Below the pieces are notes generated by a model. That model was not told where the DNA came from. It saw only the letters and a program-made list of their open reading frames with translations, and ran no database searches. From NCBI RefSeq assembly GCF_014395225.1, contig NZ_CP060723.1:4836001-4900000 (forward strand): a stretch of DNA of 64,000 bases. The letters are read 5' to 3'. The DNA comes from Pedobacter roseus. Lineage in GTDB: Bacteria; Bacteroidota; Bacteroidia; Sphingobacteriales; Sphingobacteriaceae. Both the position numbers and the translations under genes were made by a program. Positions 7,922-16,092 of this stretch are shown here, in pieces (the stretch's first letter is position 1; every line of letters starts with the position of its first letter).

Positions 7922-9634
7922 TTATCCTCTGCCACCTCTTGATGGTCTTCCACTTTCACCACCACCTCTTTGTTGTGGTGGAGCTTCCGATCTTCTTTGT
8001 TCTTGTCTCTGTTGCTGCTGTTGTTGTTGCTGGGCTCTCTGTTGCTGAGCCTGAGCATCACGCTGTGCACGCTCCTGCTGTTGTTGCTGGGCTTGTTGTG
8101 CACGTTGCTGCTGCATCTGCTCATTACGTTGTTGTTGAGCTTGTGCATCGCGTTGTGCCCTTTCCTGCTGTTGTTGCTGCGCTTGTTGCGAACGTTGCTG
8201 TTGCATTTGCTCATTACGTTGTTGCTGAGCTTGTGCATCGCGTTGTGTCCTTTCTTGCTGCTGCTGTTGCACCTGTTGTGAACGTTGTTGTTGCATTTGC
8301 TCATTACGTTGTTGCTGAGCCTGAGCATCTCGCTGAGTCCTTTCTTGCTGTTGCTGCTGGGCTTGTTGCGAACGCTGTTGTTGCATTTGTTCGTTACGTT
8401 GTGCCCTTTGTTGCTCCATTTGAGCACGTTGCTGATCATCCTGACCACGTTGTGCTGGTTGCATATCACGTTGTGTACGCTGCTGATCGGCACTCATGCG
8501 GTCCTGATTACGCTGTTGTCTCACCTGCTCCAAACGTTGCTGATCCTGACCACGGTTTGCATTATCCTGTCTGTTTCCATTATCGATACCGTTGGTAACT
8601 CCACGGCTAACACGGCCATTTGCATCCCTGTTATAAACCTCGCCCCTATTATTAGGCTGATTATTATCTCTGCCTACAGTGCCGTTATTTCTATCTGGTT
8701 GTGTAGAGGTACGGTTATCTCTTGATCCAAAACGGTTATCGTTATTACCTGGATTTCCGCCTCTTTGATCGCGGCTGGTATAACCTTCGTTTCTTCCATT
8801 TCTGCTAATACCAGCATTGCCTTGTTCAAATCTCCTTGGTGCAGCACTGCGGTTATCCACTGCATTACGTTCTGGTCTTGGTCTGTAAATAGAAACCTCT
8901 CTGCCACCAACCCTGCTTGCGCCCGGTCTTGAACTTTGTGCATAACGGTAAACAGTTACGTCCCTATTGGTTGCACGTCTGATATCTTCAATCCTTGGCC
9001 CGCCATAATAATTTCTTCTGTTATATACATAGGTATTATTGATGATGGTGGTATTGCGGATATATACATTGTTGCGTCCGTAATCATATCTTGGGAAAGT
9101 ATTGATATAAATGTTACGCTGTGGAATAAAGTTCCAGCAGAACTCGGGCACTGAATAACGGCGGCCAAAGCTTAAATTAATACTGATACTCGGTGCCATC
9201 GGTGCCCATCCGTAATAACCATCACCACTTCTCCAATCTACCCAGGCTGGTCCCCAACTGGTATCAGGTAACCAGATCCATTGCCTGTAACTGTTAATTA
9301 CCCAACGGCCATAGTGGAAAGGTGCCCAGCCCCAATCGTAATTGGAAACCCAGGTATTGCCATATTCTGTCATGGCCCAACGTCCGTTTGTGTAATATGG
9401 ACGGAAATCACTTTGATCTACATCCGGACGCCAAACATAACCATATTGAGGATCCTGAATCCAGGTACCATAAGGAGAAAGTTCGTCGTAAAAAGTCTGT
9501 AAAGAGATATTACCAGTACTGTAACCATCATCCTGGTAATCGTTTTGATAGTCTTGTGCCCTGACAAGGGTTGTGGTTCCGGCAAGGAGCGCAAAGAGCC
9601 CCAGCACAAGTGCCGTAGATTTCAGTGTTTTCAT
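7922..9634 (-). CDS. Exported DUF6600-like protein with repetitive Gln-rich tail
   Basis: 570 residues. A signal peptide (1-26, ending TTLVRAQ) leads to a Trp/Tyr-rich region (about 45-215). There the phrases YGTWIQDPQYGYVWRPD, WAPFHYGRW and YGWAPMAP recur in the manner of DUF6600 proteins. An Arg/Asn-rich stretch follows (220-380), then four consecutive 30-residue repeats at residues 412-531 (QRNEQMQQQRSQQ-type, DNA 8042-8401). The tail ends in an Arg/Gly motif, GRPSRGGRG. Tail composition suggests a disordered, possibly nucleic-acid- or polyanion-binding segment in the periplasm or at the surface; function unknown. Long open frames on the other strand here are repeat shadows. Confidence 0.85.
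   Translation of the reverse strand: MKTLKSTALVLGLFALLAGTTTLVRAQDYQNDYQDDGYSTGNISLQTFYDELSPYGTWIQDPQYGYVWRPDVDQSDFRPYYTNGRWAMTEYGNTWVSNYDWGWAPFHYGRWVINSYRQWIWLPDTSWGPAWVDWRSGDGYYGWAPMAPSISINLSFGRRYSVPEFCWNFIPQRNIYINTFPRYDYGRNNVYIRNTTIINNTYVYNRRNYYGGPRIEDIRRATNRDVTVYRYAQSSRPGASRVGGREVSIYRPRPERNAVDNRSAAPRRFEQGNAGISRNGRNEGYTSRDQRGGNPGNNDNRFGSRDNRTSTQPDRNNGTVGRDNNQPNNRGEVYNRDANGRVSRGVTNGIDNGNRQDNANRGQDQQRLEQVRQQRNQDRMSADQQRTQRDMQPAQRGQDDQQRAQMEQQRAQRNEQMQQQRSQQAQQQQQERTQRDAQAQQQRNEQMQQQRSQQVQQQQQERTQRDAQAQQQRNEQMQQQRSQQAQQQQQERAQRDAQAQQQRNEQMQQQRAQQAQQQQQERAQRDAQAQQQRAQQQQQQQQRQEQRRSEAPPQQRGGGESGRPSRGGRG
8042..8401 (-). repeat. Coding tandem repeat, four copies of about 90 bp
   Basis: Four consecutive 90-bp units each encode a 30-residue Gln-rich unit. 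They differ only at single residues (SQQAQ, SQQVQ, SQQAQ, AQQAQ; ERTQ or ERAQ). A fifth partial unit follows toward the C-terminus. High identity between units suggests recent expansion or frequent recombination, so copy number is likely to vary between strains. Confidence 0.9.
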
Positions 9635-9912
9635 TTGTGTGTTTATTTTAATAACCTAATGTGTGTGTATCAATTAGAGAACCAAAATTACAGAAGGTTT
9701 AATATGCAAGCATAGTTTTGGCGTTTTCCTTCAAATATTGCGTTGCAGAGCATATTTAACTAATATTTAACGTTTTAAGTGAAGTTTAATTGTGCAGAAA
9801 ATTAGTCAGTTAGAAATAAAATTTGCTACACCTTTGCTAATAAAGGAGATTATATTGTGGGTAGCGCAAACTTTAGAACTTAAATTCTATTTATTGTGAG
9901 TATTTTTGTGGC

Positions 9913-10614
9913 ATGCAAAAAGGCACTTTATACCTTATTCCAGTACCATTGGCTGAAGAGGTAGCACACAAAACGTTTACCACTTATTTGGTTGATACCA
10001 TTAACCAGATTGATACCTACATTGTAGAAAACAGTAAAACAGCCCGTAAATTTTTAAAGGAGGCTGGATTAAAAACTCCTCAGAAAGATTTGATTGTACA
10101 CGATTACGGCAAACATAACCGCACTGATTTAGGTCAGTTTTTTGTTGAGCTTGCCGCCGGGAAAGATGTAGGTTTAATGAGCGAAGCAGGTTGTCCGGGC
10201 ATTGCCGATCCGGGAGCCGATATTGTTGCAGAAGCGCATAAACGCGGCATTAAAGTGGTTCCATTGGTAGGGCCAAGTTCAATTTTATTAGCTTTAATGG
10301 CCTCAGGTTTTAACGGTCAGAGTTTTGCCTTTTGGGGATATTTACCTATAGACAAGGAACAGCGCACCAAAAGGATTAAAGATTTGGATTTATCGGCCAG
10401 CCGTTATAAACAAACTCAGATTTTTATCGAAACCCCATTCCGCAATAACCAGCTTTTTGAAGAGGTTTTAAAAAGTTGTAAACCTAACACCCAGGTTTGT
10501 GTAGCGAGTAACCTTACTGCCGAAAATGAATTTATTAAAACGCAAAGTGTTTATAACTGGCGCAAAGAGGAAATAGATCTTCATAAACAGCCAACTATAT
10601 TTTTGTTGTACTAG
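9913..10614 (+). CDS. RsmI-like SAM-dependent methyltransferase (tetrapyrrole methylase fold)
   Basis: 233 residues of the TP-methylase superfamily. The sequence has GTLYLIPVPL at the N-terminus, VGLMSEAGCPGIADPGADIV (about 95-114) and VVPLVGPSSILLALMASGFNGQ (about 118-139), followed by FWGYLP. These are hallmarks of the 16S rRNA ribose 2'-O-methyltransferase RsmI/YraL group. It is shorter than E. coli RsmI (about 286) because the C-terminal domain is missing, as in a short form common in Bacteroidota. The exact rRNA or other target is uncertain. A TATTTTTG box lies at 9901-9908, immediately before the start. Confidence 0.85.
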   Translation: MQKGTLYLIPVPLAEEVAHKTFTTYLVDTINQIDTYIVENSKTARKFLKEAGLKTPQKDLIVHDYGKHNRTDLGQFFVELAAGKDVGLMSEAGCPGIADPGADIVAEAHKRGIKVVPLVGPSSILLALMASGFNGQSFAFWGYLPIDKEQRTKRIKDLDLSASRYKQTQIFIETPFRNNQLFEEVLKSCKPNTQVCVASNLTAENEFIKTQSVYNWRKEEIDLHKQPTIFLLY

Positions 10615-10800
10615 AGTGTTCATTGGTTCATTAGCCATTGGTTAATGGGTGATAGTTCATAGTCAAATTACCATTTCGAGAAGGCTTTTATGGGTTATTG
10701 CAACTGCATCACGAACGACTTTGAAAAAATCAAACATATCAACTCCCACATTGGTTGTTAATGTAGCGCTCGGCAATATTATTCACTAAATTTTATAGTT

Positions 10801-10980
10801 ATGAAAAATACAGGCACACCCAAAAACAATCCAACGGTTCAGGGCAGTTCAATAGCAGATCGGGCAAATCATGATGTTAAAACGGATAAAAAAATCCAGG
10901 GCATTACCAATGGTGGCGGACAACGATCTGATCAGACTTCGAACAAGGACAATCAACGGAAGTACGACAATAAGAAATAA
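10801..10980 (+). CDS. Small hydrophilic protein, 59 residues
   Basis: An open frame from ATG 10801 to TAA 10978-10980 encodes a 59-residue protein rich in Asn, Lys, Asp, Gln and Gly (MKNTGTPKNN...QRKYDNKK), with no hydrophobic segment and no recognised domain. Support comes from the clean start and the strong terminator that begins one base after its stop codon. It is probably disordered and may belong to the general-stress type of small hydrophilic proteins; that is a guess from composition. Confidence 0.65.
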   Translation: MKNTGTPKNNPTVQGSSIADRANHDVKTDKKIQGITNGGGQRSDQTSNKDNQRKYDNKK

Positions 10981-11018
10981 AAAAAAGGTGATGATCTTGA
11001 AAGATCATCACCTTTTTT
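10981..11018. terminator. Strong bidirectional terminator
   Basis: A 12-bp perfect stem (GGTGATGATCTT at 10987-10998, complement at 11001-11012) has a 2-nt GA spacer. A6 precedes it and T6 follows, so it can serve both the plus-strand small protein gene and the minus-strand tail-collar gene that ends at 11034. Confidence 0.92.
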
Positions 11019-11033
11019 GTTGATCATAAATTT

Positions 11034-11276
11034 CTAATCCGCGGGATGTCCGGGGTAATAGCCCTCTGTAGCAATGATATATATTGCACCCTCTACTGAC
11101 GGAAGTTTAGGCAAGGCAAAATTCGACCTGCCATCGCCGCCATAGCTTGTTTTGAGGATAGAAAATAGCTGTACATTTTTAGTAATAGATAGCAGCGATC
11201 CATCACATTTCGCAAATCCTACCGGCGCATAATCACCGGCAAAAAGGGTTATAGTCCCCAGCATTAAAAAATCCAT
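11034..11276 (-). CDS. Stand-alone phage tail-collar domain protein
   Basis: 80 residues consisting of little more than one tail-collar domain: GTITLFAGDYAPVGFAKCDG, then LLSITKNVQLFSILKTSYGGDG and FALPKLPSVEGAIYIIA. Proteins of this family (MdpB-like) usually have about 170-200 residues, often in threes and near contractile injection systems. Here it is single and short, and no tail genes are nearby. It could be a domesticated remnant or a small genuine protein. It may be co-transcribed downstream of the DinB gene (47-bp gap). Confidence 0.8.
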   Translation of the reverse strand: MDFLMLGTITLFAGDYAPVGFAKCDGSLLSITKNVQLFSILKTSYGGDGRSNFALPKLPSVEGAIYIIATEGYYPGHPAD

Positions 11277-11323
11277 AGCGTTTTTATTTAGTTTTTTATA
11301 CTACTAAATAAATAAAATAATTC

Positions 11324-11848
11324 TTATTTCGCCATTACATTATAGAAATTATAATCCGTCATTGGTGCCCCTGTTATTCCTAAATTATGGCATATCGTGA
11401 TGATCTGACCACGGTGGTAGGTGCTGTGGTTAAAAACATGCAGTACATATTCAAAATTCTGAAAATCGGAGGTAAACCATGGACTTTGAATTTCTGTTTT
11501 TTCATTAAATTTATGCTCACTGATTGCGGTAACATAAACCGCAAGGTTTTCTGACTGTTTAAGTAACGAATCAAAAACATCTGATAAGCTTCCGTACTCC
11601 CGGAACTCAAATTCGGTTTTAGCAAGGATGGAATACCAATATTCTTGTGTTTGTAAAATATGGGCAAGGGTTAATTTTACACTTTTAAAACTCGATGGCA
11701 CTTCTTGCTCCAATAAATGTTCCGGATGTTTTTTCAACCAGTTTATCAGGGTTAAATTTGCCCAGAAATTATAGTTTGCATAATTTTTCATCAAATACAC
11801 AAGGGAAGTTTCTTCCATTGTTTCTGCGAATAATTGTTCCTGTATCAT
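11324..11848 (-). CDS. DinB family protein (putative metal-dependent hydrolase fold)
   Basis: 174 residues from the ATG at 11848 (MIQEQLFAETMEETS). The four-helix DinB/YfiT layout is visible: LMKNYANYNFWANLTLINWL near the N-terminus, SVKLTLAHILQTQEYW with a His metal ligand, and VLHVFNHSTYHRGQI with HxxxHRGQ (the two-His metal site). Function in the family ranges from thiol transfer to unknown. A longer frame reaches 11950, but its extra 34 residues are low-complexity upstream sequence. Confidence 0.82.
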   Translation of the reverse strand: MIQEQLFAETMEETSLVYLMKNYANYNFWANLTLINWLKKHPEHLLEQEVPSSFKSVKLTLAHILQTQEYWYSILAKTEFEFREYGSLSDVFDSLLKQSENLAVYVTAISEHKFNEKTEIQSPWFTSDFQNFEYVLHVFNHSTYHRGQIITICHNLGITGAPMTDYNFYNVMAK

Positions 11849-12172
11849 ATCTTTTTGTTTAGTTAAACAAAGAAAACACAGCGCACTGACAACCCTATGG
11901 CAGTGTAAAAAGTCTATTAAAAATATTTTTTTCAAGGCTGTTTTACTCAATCATTTATACAGAACACGTAGGAAATAACTCTTTTTTGACTTTAGTATTA
12001 TCATTAAAGAAGACTGTTTATGTAAATTTTTAAATACAATAATGATTTTAAATCATTACAAAAGCTCCTAATTAAGTTTTCGTGTAAAATTCTAATCAAC
12101 GTTAAAATTCGTGTAACACGTTCTGTTACATTTGTTTCATCAGCTCTTAAGGATTAACTAACCTATTATCCC

Positions 12173-12934
12173 ATGAAAAAAAATCTAAAAAAAATCGCTT
12201 TCGTAGCGATGGTTGCAGTAGTAATTGCAGCCTGTAAAAAAAACCAGGAAACAGTAACACCAGAACCACAAGAAACTGTTAAAAATGCCGATAAGGTTTT
12301 ACAGCACATTAAAAATTTAGGCTTCCCTGAGTCGAGTATTGTCGATAATGGAAACGAATATGTTGTTGAGGAAGATATTATATTTCCTAAAAACATGGAA
12401 ATTCCTGCTAATACAGCCGGACCAAAAACCGAACAGTATTATACAGGAAGCATTGTAAATGCAACTAAAAAACTGAATATCAGGATTTTTGTAGACGCAT
12501 CCATGACATCAATGAGCAGCGAGATCAACAATGCCATTGCTCAATGGAATGCTGTTCCAAATTCTACTTTGCGTTTTAGTATTGTAACTACTGCTCCTTA
12601 CGACATCCTGATCAAAAATGAAAATTTAGGATCTGGTGTTTGCGGTCAGGGACAATTCCCTTCTGGAGGAAGTGCAGGTGCTTTGGTTAAAATCAATAAA
12701 AATTACATTGCAGGTAACTCATTTGCACAACGTGCCAGAACAATTTGCCACGAGTTTGGTCACTGTATCTCATTCAGACACACTAACTGGGCTGCTATCG
12801 GTGAATCAAGTGCAACAAATGTACCTGGCGTAACCGGAACCGATGCATCATCGATCATGAATGGCGGTCAATGCGGTTCGGGTGCTACTGTATTATCGCA
12901 AAAAGATAAAGACGCAACTGCTGCCTTATATTAA
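12173..12934 (+). CDS. M57-type zinc metalloprotease lipoprotein
   Basis: 253 residues. A lipoprotein signal with the lipobox cysteine at C21 (VVIAAC followed by KK) is followed by a charged linker, and the catalytic domain starts near residue 90. The zinc motif is HEFGHCISFRH (H193, E194, H197, H203), with a Met-turn-like SSIMN near 227-230. The motif and the LNIRIFVDASM strand match the 'dual-action HEIGH' / M57 metallopeptidases of Bacteroidota. The protein is probably exported and lipid-anchored; the substrate is unknown. A TACATTTG box at 12127-12134 may be its -7 element, but a matching -33 box is not clear. Confidence 0.87.
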   Translation: MKKNLKKIAFVAMVAVVIAACKKNQETVTPEPQETVKNADKVLQHIKNLGFPESSIVDNGNEYVVEEDIIFPKNMEIPANTAGPKTEQYYTGSIVNATKKLNIRIFVDASMTSMSSEINNAIAQWNAVPNSTLRFSIVTTAPYDILIKNENLGSGVCGQGQFPSGGSAGALVKINKNYIAGNSFAQRARTICHEFGHCISFRHTNWAAIGESSATNVPGVTGTDASSIMNGGQCGSGATVLSQKDKDATAALY

Positions 12935-12984
12935 CCCAAAATAATCAATTAACCTAAACCAAATCCTTAAACCTGCTGAAGATG

Positions 12985-13013
12985 AGCTCGGGTACCTAAA
13001 GCGTACCTGAGCT
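12985..13013 (+). terminator. Probable terminator between convergent genes
   Basis: An 11-bp stem (12985-12995 with 13003-13013, one G-T pair) has a 7-nt loop and is followed on the plus strand by the weakly T-rich TATTCTTT. It ends exactly at the stop codon of the convergent SDR-like gene. Stem strength is good but the T tract is poor. Confidence 0.5.
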
Positions 13014-13684
13014 TATTCTTTAGCTAAAGCGATGATGTCTTTGCCTTCCAAAATCCGTCTTTCATCGTTATGGCTTAACGTATTAATCATCGCCTGGCCC
13101 AGCTCGGCCATGGTACAGAAACCACTTGGGTAAACTGCCCTACCTACCGGAAATAACCAATTAATGTATTTATAGAATTTATGTGCATATTTCTGACCTG
13201 GCAATGGCTTAATAAAACCCGGACGGAAATTAAAAACCTGTTCGAAAGGTAATTTTGTTAAATCGCTCTCTGTTTTACCTTTTACCTGTGCCCATTTTAA
13301 ACGGCTATGCTCATTGGTTCCTCCACCAGAAACATAACAAAAAGTCATATCGCTATTGAGTTTGCTCAATGTTTGCGCAACGTGCATGGTGAGTGTATAG
13401 GTCATTTTATAATAGGTTTCCTGATCAGCACCTACTGAAGTTATGCCCAAACAAAAGAAACAGGCATTATAACCCGTTAACTGACTTTCTATTGCCGAGA
13501 AATCGAAAAAATCAGCATGAATAATCTCTTTTAGCTTTGGATGGGTATAACCGCAAGGTTTGCGGTTAATCACTAAAATGCTATTAATTTCGGGACTATT
13601 TAGGCATTGCATCAATACCCCTTCACCAACCATTCCTGTTGTACCGGTAATGATAACGTTATTTTGATCTCTGGTTTTTCCCAT
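13013..13684 (-). CDS. NAD(P)-binding Rossmann-fold protein (atypical SDR / epimerase-like)
   Basis: 223 residues with the dinucleotide-binding motif IITGTTGMVGEGVL at the N-terminus and the strand CFFCLGITS near residue 75. A YVSGGGTN segment takes the place of the usual SDR Ser-Tyr-Lys region, and FNFRPGFIKP follows. This is the HTATIP2/YbjT-like group of NAD(P)H-binding proteins. The catalytic Tyr-x-x-x-Lys is not evident, so it may bind the cofactor without being a classical dehydrogenase. Confidence 0.8.
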   Translation of the reverse strand: MGKTRDQNNVIITGTTGMVGEGVLMQCLNSPEINSILVINRKPCGYTHPKLKEIIHADFFDFSAIESQLTGYNACFFCLGITSVGADQETYYKMTYTLTMHVAQTLSKLNSDMTFCYVSGGGTNEHSRLKWAQVKGKTESDLTKLPFEQVFNFRPGFIKPLPGQKYAHKFYKYINWLFPVGRAVYPSGFCTMAELGQAMINTLSHNDERRILEGKDIIALAKE

Positions 13685-13738
13685 GATTAATGATTTACAG
13701 ATTAAACCGCTAAGAAGTGGCTTTGTTTAATACAATAT

Positions 13739-13769
13739 ACAAAAAGAGCAACCGGTTATAGTTGCTCTT
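13739..13769 (-). terminator. Terminator of the S9 peptidase gene
   Basis: On the minus strand AAGAGCAAC (13769-13761) pairs perfectly with GTTGCTCTT (13752-13744) and runs into TTTTTGTATATT. It sits just after the peptidase stop codon at 13776. Confidence 0.85.
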
Positions 13770-13775
13770 AAAATA

Positions 13776-15911
13776 TTATCTTGCTGTTGGGCCTTTCATC
13801 TGGTAATCTTTAGGTGGTTCTGCACCTAAAAGATTTTGTACAAAGTAATCCCAACGGCGGCGCATCATATATGGTGAGTAAGCACCATAACCATGGGCAC
13901 TATTTGGAAAAATAACGAGATCGAACGATTTATTTGCTTTTTCAAGCGCCTCTACAACCAGTAACGTATTATATGGCGGCACATTATCATCCATCAAGCC
14001 GTGCACCAACATCAGTTTACCTTTCAGATTTTTAGCGTAATTCTGATTCGCCTGAGCTTCATAATCTGAATTTTCTACCAGGCCGTTATAGCGTTCACCC
14101 CAATCATCCTCGTAATTTCTGTTGTCGTGGTTTCCTGACTCAGAAATACCCACTTTAAAGAAATCGGGATAACGGAACATGGCCGCAGCCGTAGCAAAAC
14201 CACCACCAGAGTGGCCCCAGATACCTACCTTTGTGGTATCAATAGGATATTTTGCAGAAAGCTGTCTGATGGCCGCAATCTGATCTGGCAAGGTGTTCTC
14301 TGCCATATTACCGTAACTCATGTCGTGAAAACTTTTAGAACGATCAGGGTTACTGGTTCCTTCTATTACTACTACAATAAAGCCCAGTTCGGCCAGGGCC
14401 TGGTTATCGCCACGTGAAGCTGCAAATGCCCAGCTGCCTACACTACCACCCTGTGGGCCTGGATAAATGTAATCGATAACAGGATATTTCTGGTTGGCAT
14501 CCATTTTTGTTGGCGTAAAAACCAGACCATAAATATCGGTTTTACCATCTTTGGCTTTCACTGAAACCGAAGTAGGTGCTTTCCAACCTGTAGCGGTTAA
14601 TCTCGAAACATCTGTTTTTTCTAAAGTATTGATCAGTTTTCCATCAATGCTTCTCAGCACAGTAACTGCTGGTACATCTGGCTGCGAGTAACTATCAACA
14701 AAATAGTTGAAAGATGGTGAAAATACTACCTGGTGATTGCCTGCTTCTGGTGTTAAAAGAGTTAAATTTTTCCCGTCGAAACCAATTTTATACAGGTAAC
14801 TGAAATAAGGATTGCCTTTTTCGCGACCATTAGCAAAGAAATAAAGTGTACGTGCTTTTTCGTCTACTTTAACTAAACGCGAAACCACAAAATCACCTTT
14901 GGTGATCTGGTTTTTCAATTTCCCGTTACTGGAATCGTATAAATACAAATGTCCCCAGTTATCTCTTTCCGAATACCAGATAATTTCTTTTGATGCCGGA
15001 AGATAACGCCAGTTAATGGCGCCCTGACCAGATTCGAACTGTGTTTTTACGGTTTCTTCGAAAACTTCCCTCACTGCACCAGTTGAAGCATTGGCAATAC
15101 GGAATTTCTCGTTTTTATGATCGCGGGAAGTGGACAGAAAGGCTACTTCCGAGCAATCAGCTTTCCAATCGATATCGTCAAAAGTACCGCTGCTCGAAAT
15201 ATCATCGCTCAACGTTGCACGGTGCGGATCGGCAGGAATGTTGAGCGAAATTACTTTTGGATTTTCTACATCAATAATCACCCTTCTGATGGTTGCAATC
15301 TGTTTATCACCTGGTAAAGGATATTTCCAGGCTTTTAATACCGGTGCACCCACATTAGTGGTTACCAGGTACATATCTTTTGAATTTCTTTGATCTTGCT
15401 GAAAAGTAGCTACTTTTTTCGAATCAGGCGACCAACGTAAAATTGGGGCATCGCTGTGTTTCCAGCCTGCGTTATCTGTAGCATAACCGTAATCTTTAAT
15501 GCCATCGGTGGTAAGCTGTGTTAATTTGCCAGAGGCCACATCTTTCACAAAAAGATTATAATCTTTAATTAAAATTGCTTTTTTTCCATCAGGTGATAAC
15601 ACTTCATTGCGGCCACCCATACGTCGCGATGACATTTCACCGCCTTTATATTCGGTTGTTGGTGTTTTGATTTTGTTTGCAGGATCTACGAGGAAAGTTT
15701 GTTCGGTACCATTCGTTTTAGTGCTATACCAAAATTTATCTCCTTCGAGCCAGTTAGGTTGCACGTTGGCATGGTCGATATACTTTGCAGTGTTGTAGCT
15801 CATAAAACTTTCCGCTCTTTCGTAATCGCTAACGGTTAAAGCTTTTTGCTGAGCATTTGCTGTAATGGCCAAAGTACAAGCCGTTACAGTAAGCCAATAT
15901 TTATTCATCAT
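13776..15911 (-). CDS. S9 family peptidase, dipeptidyl-peptidase IV type
   Basis: 711 residues from MMNKYWLT (15911). A signal peptide ends ITANAQ. A beta-propeller DPPIV_N domain occupies about 90-470 (RWSPDSKKVATFQQDQR, YYFANGREKGNPYF-like blades). The C-terminal alpha/beta-hydrolase carries the nucleophile motif GIWGHSGGGFATAAAM (Ser), with the Asp in LMVHGLMDDNVPP and the His in FPNSAHGYG. It is exported and cleaves X-Pro or X-Ala dipeptides in the known family. The open frame extends to 16016, but those 35 residues lack a signal peptide, so I chose the internal start. Confidence 0.9.
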   Translation of the reverse strand: MMNKYWLTVTACTLAITANAQQKALTVSDYERAESFMSYNTAKYIDHANVQPNWLEGDKFWYSTKTNGTEQTFLVDPANKIKTPTTEYKGGEMSSRRMGGRNEVLSPDGKKAILIKDYNLFVKDVASGKLTQLTTDGIKDYGYATDNAGWKHSDAPILRWSPDSKKVATFQQDQRNSKDMYLVTTNVGAPVLKAWKYPLPGDKQIATIRRVIIDVENPKVISLNIPADPHRATLSDDISSSGTFDDIDWKADCSEVAFLSTSRDHKNEKFRIANASTGAVREVFEETVKTQFESGQGAINWRYLPASKEIIWYSERDNWGHLYLYDSSNGKLKNQITKGDFVVSRLVKVDEKARTLYFFANGREKGNPYFSYLYKIGFDGKNLTLLTPEAGNHQVVFSPSFNYFVDSYSQPDVPAVTVLRSIDGKLINTLEKTDVSRLTATGWKAPTSVSVKAKDGKTDIYGLVFTPTKMDANQKYPVIDYIYPGPQGGSVGSWAFAASRGDNQALAELGFIVVVIEGTSNPDRSKSFHDMSYGNMAENTLPDQIAAIRQLSAKYPIDTTKVGIWGHSGGGFATAAAMFRYPDFFKVGISESGNHDNRNYEDDWGERYNGLVENSDYEAQANQNYAKNLKGKLMLVHGLMDDNVPPYNTLLVVEALEKANKSFDLVIFPNSAHGYGAYSPYMMRRRWDYFVQNLLGAEPPKDYQMKGPTAR

Positions 15912-16044
15912 GTTAGTTAATCTTGCGATAAAAATAATACTGTTTTGGCAAATGATTGGTATTAATCGTGATACAAAATGGGCACAAGCCTGGAAGTGAA
16001 CGTAAAGAGAATGCACAGTACTAGCTATATTTCATTGCGCCTTA

Positions 16045-16080
16045 ACTCTCCATTTCCCCGACCCCGGACTTCCGACTAAA
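16045..16080. repeat. Phrase repeat (GGACTTCCGACTAAA family)
   Basis: The short gap before the Rph-like gene reads ACTCTCCATTTCCCCGACCC then CGGACTTCCGACTAAATC. Similar phrases fill 24258-24356 and, in the other orientation, occur inside tex at about 48862-48900. Confidence 0.5.
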
Positions 16081-16092
16081 TCCTATTGTCTA

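Noticed and set aside
7939..8725. Long open frames on the plus strand opposite the Gln-rich repeats (rich in Leu, Val, Ala)
   Set aside because: They are antisense shadows of CAG/CAA-type codons in the tandem repeats; no start context or family likeness.
11034..11276. Prophage or contractile injection system
   Set aside because: Only one collar-domain gene is present; there is no integrase, sheath, baseplate or capsid gene anywhere in the window.
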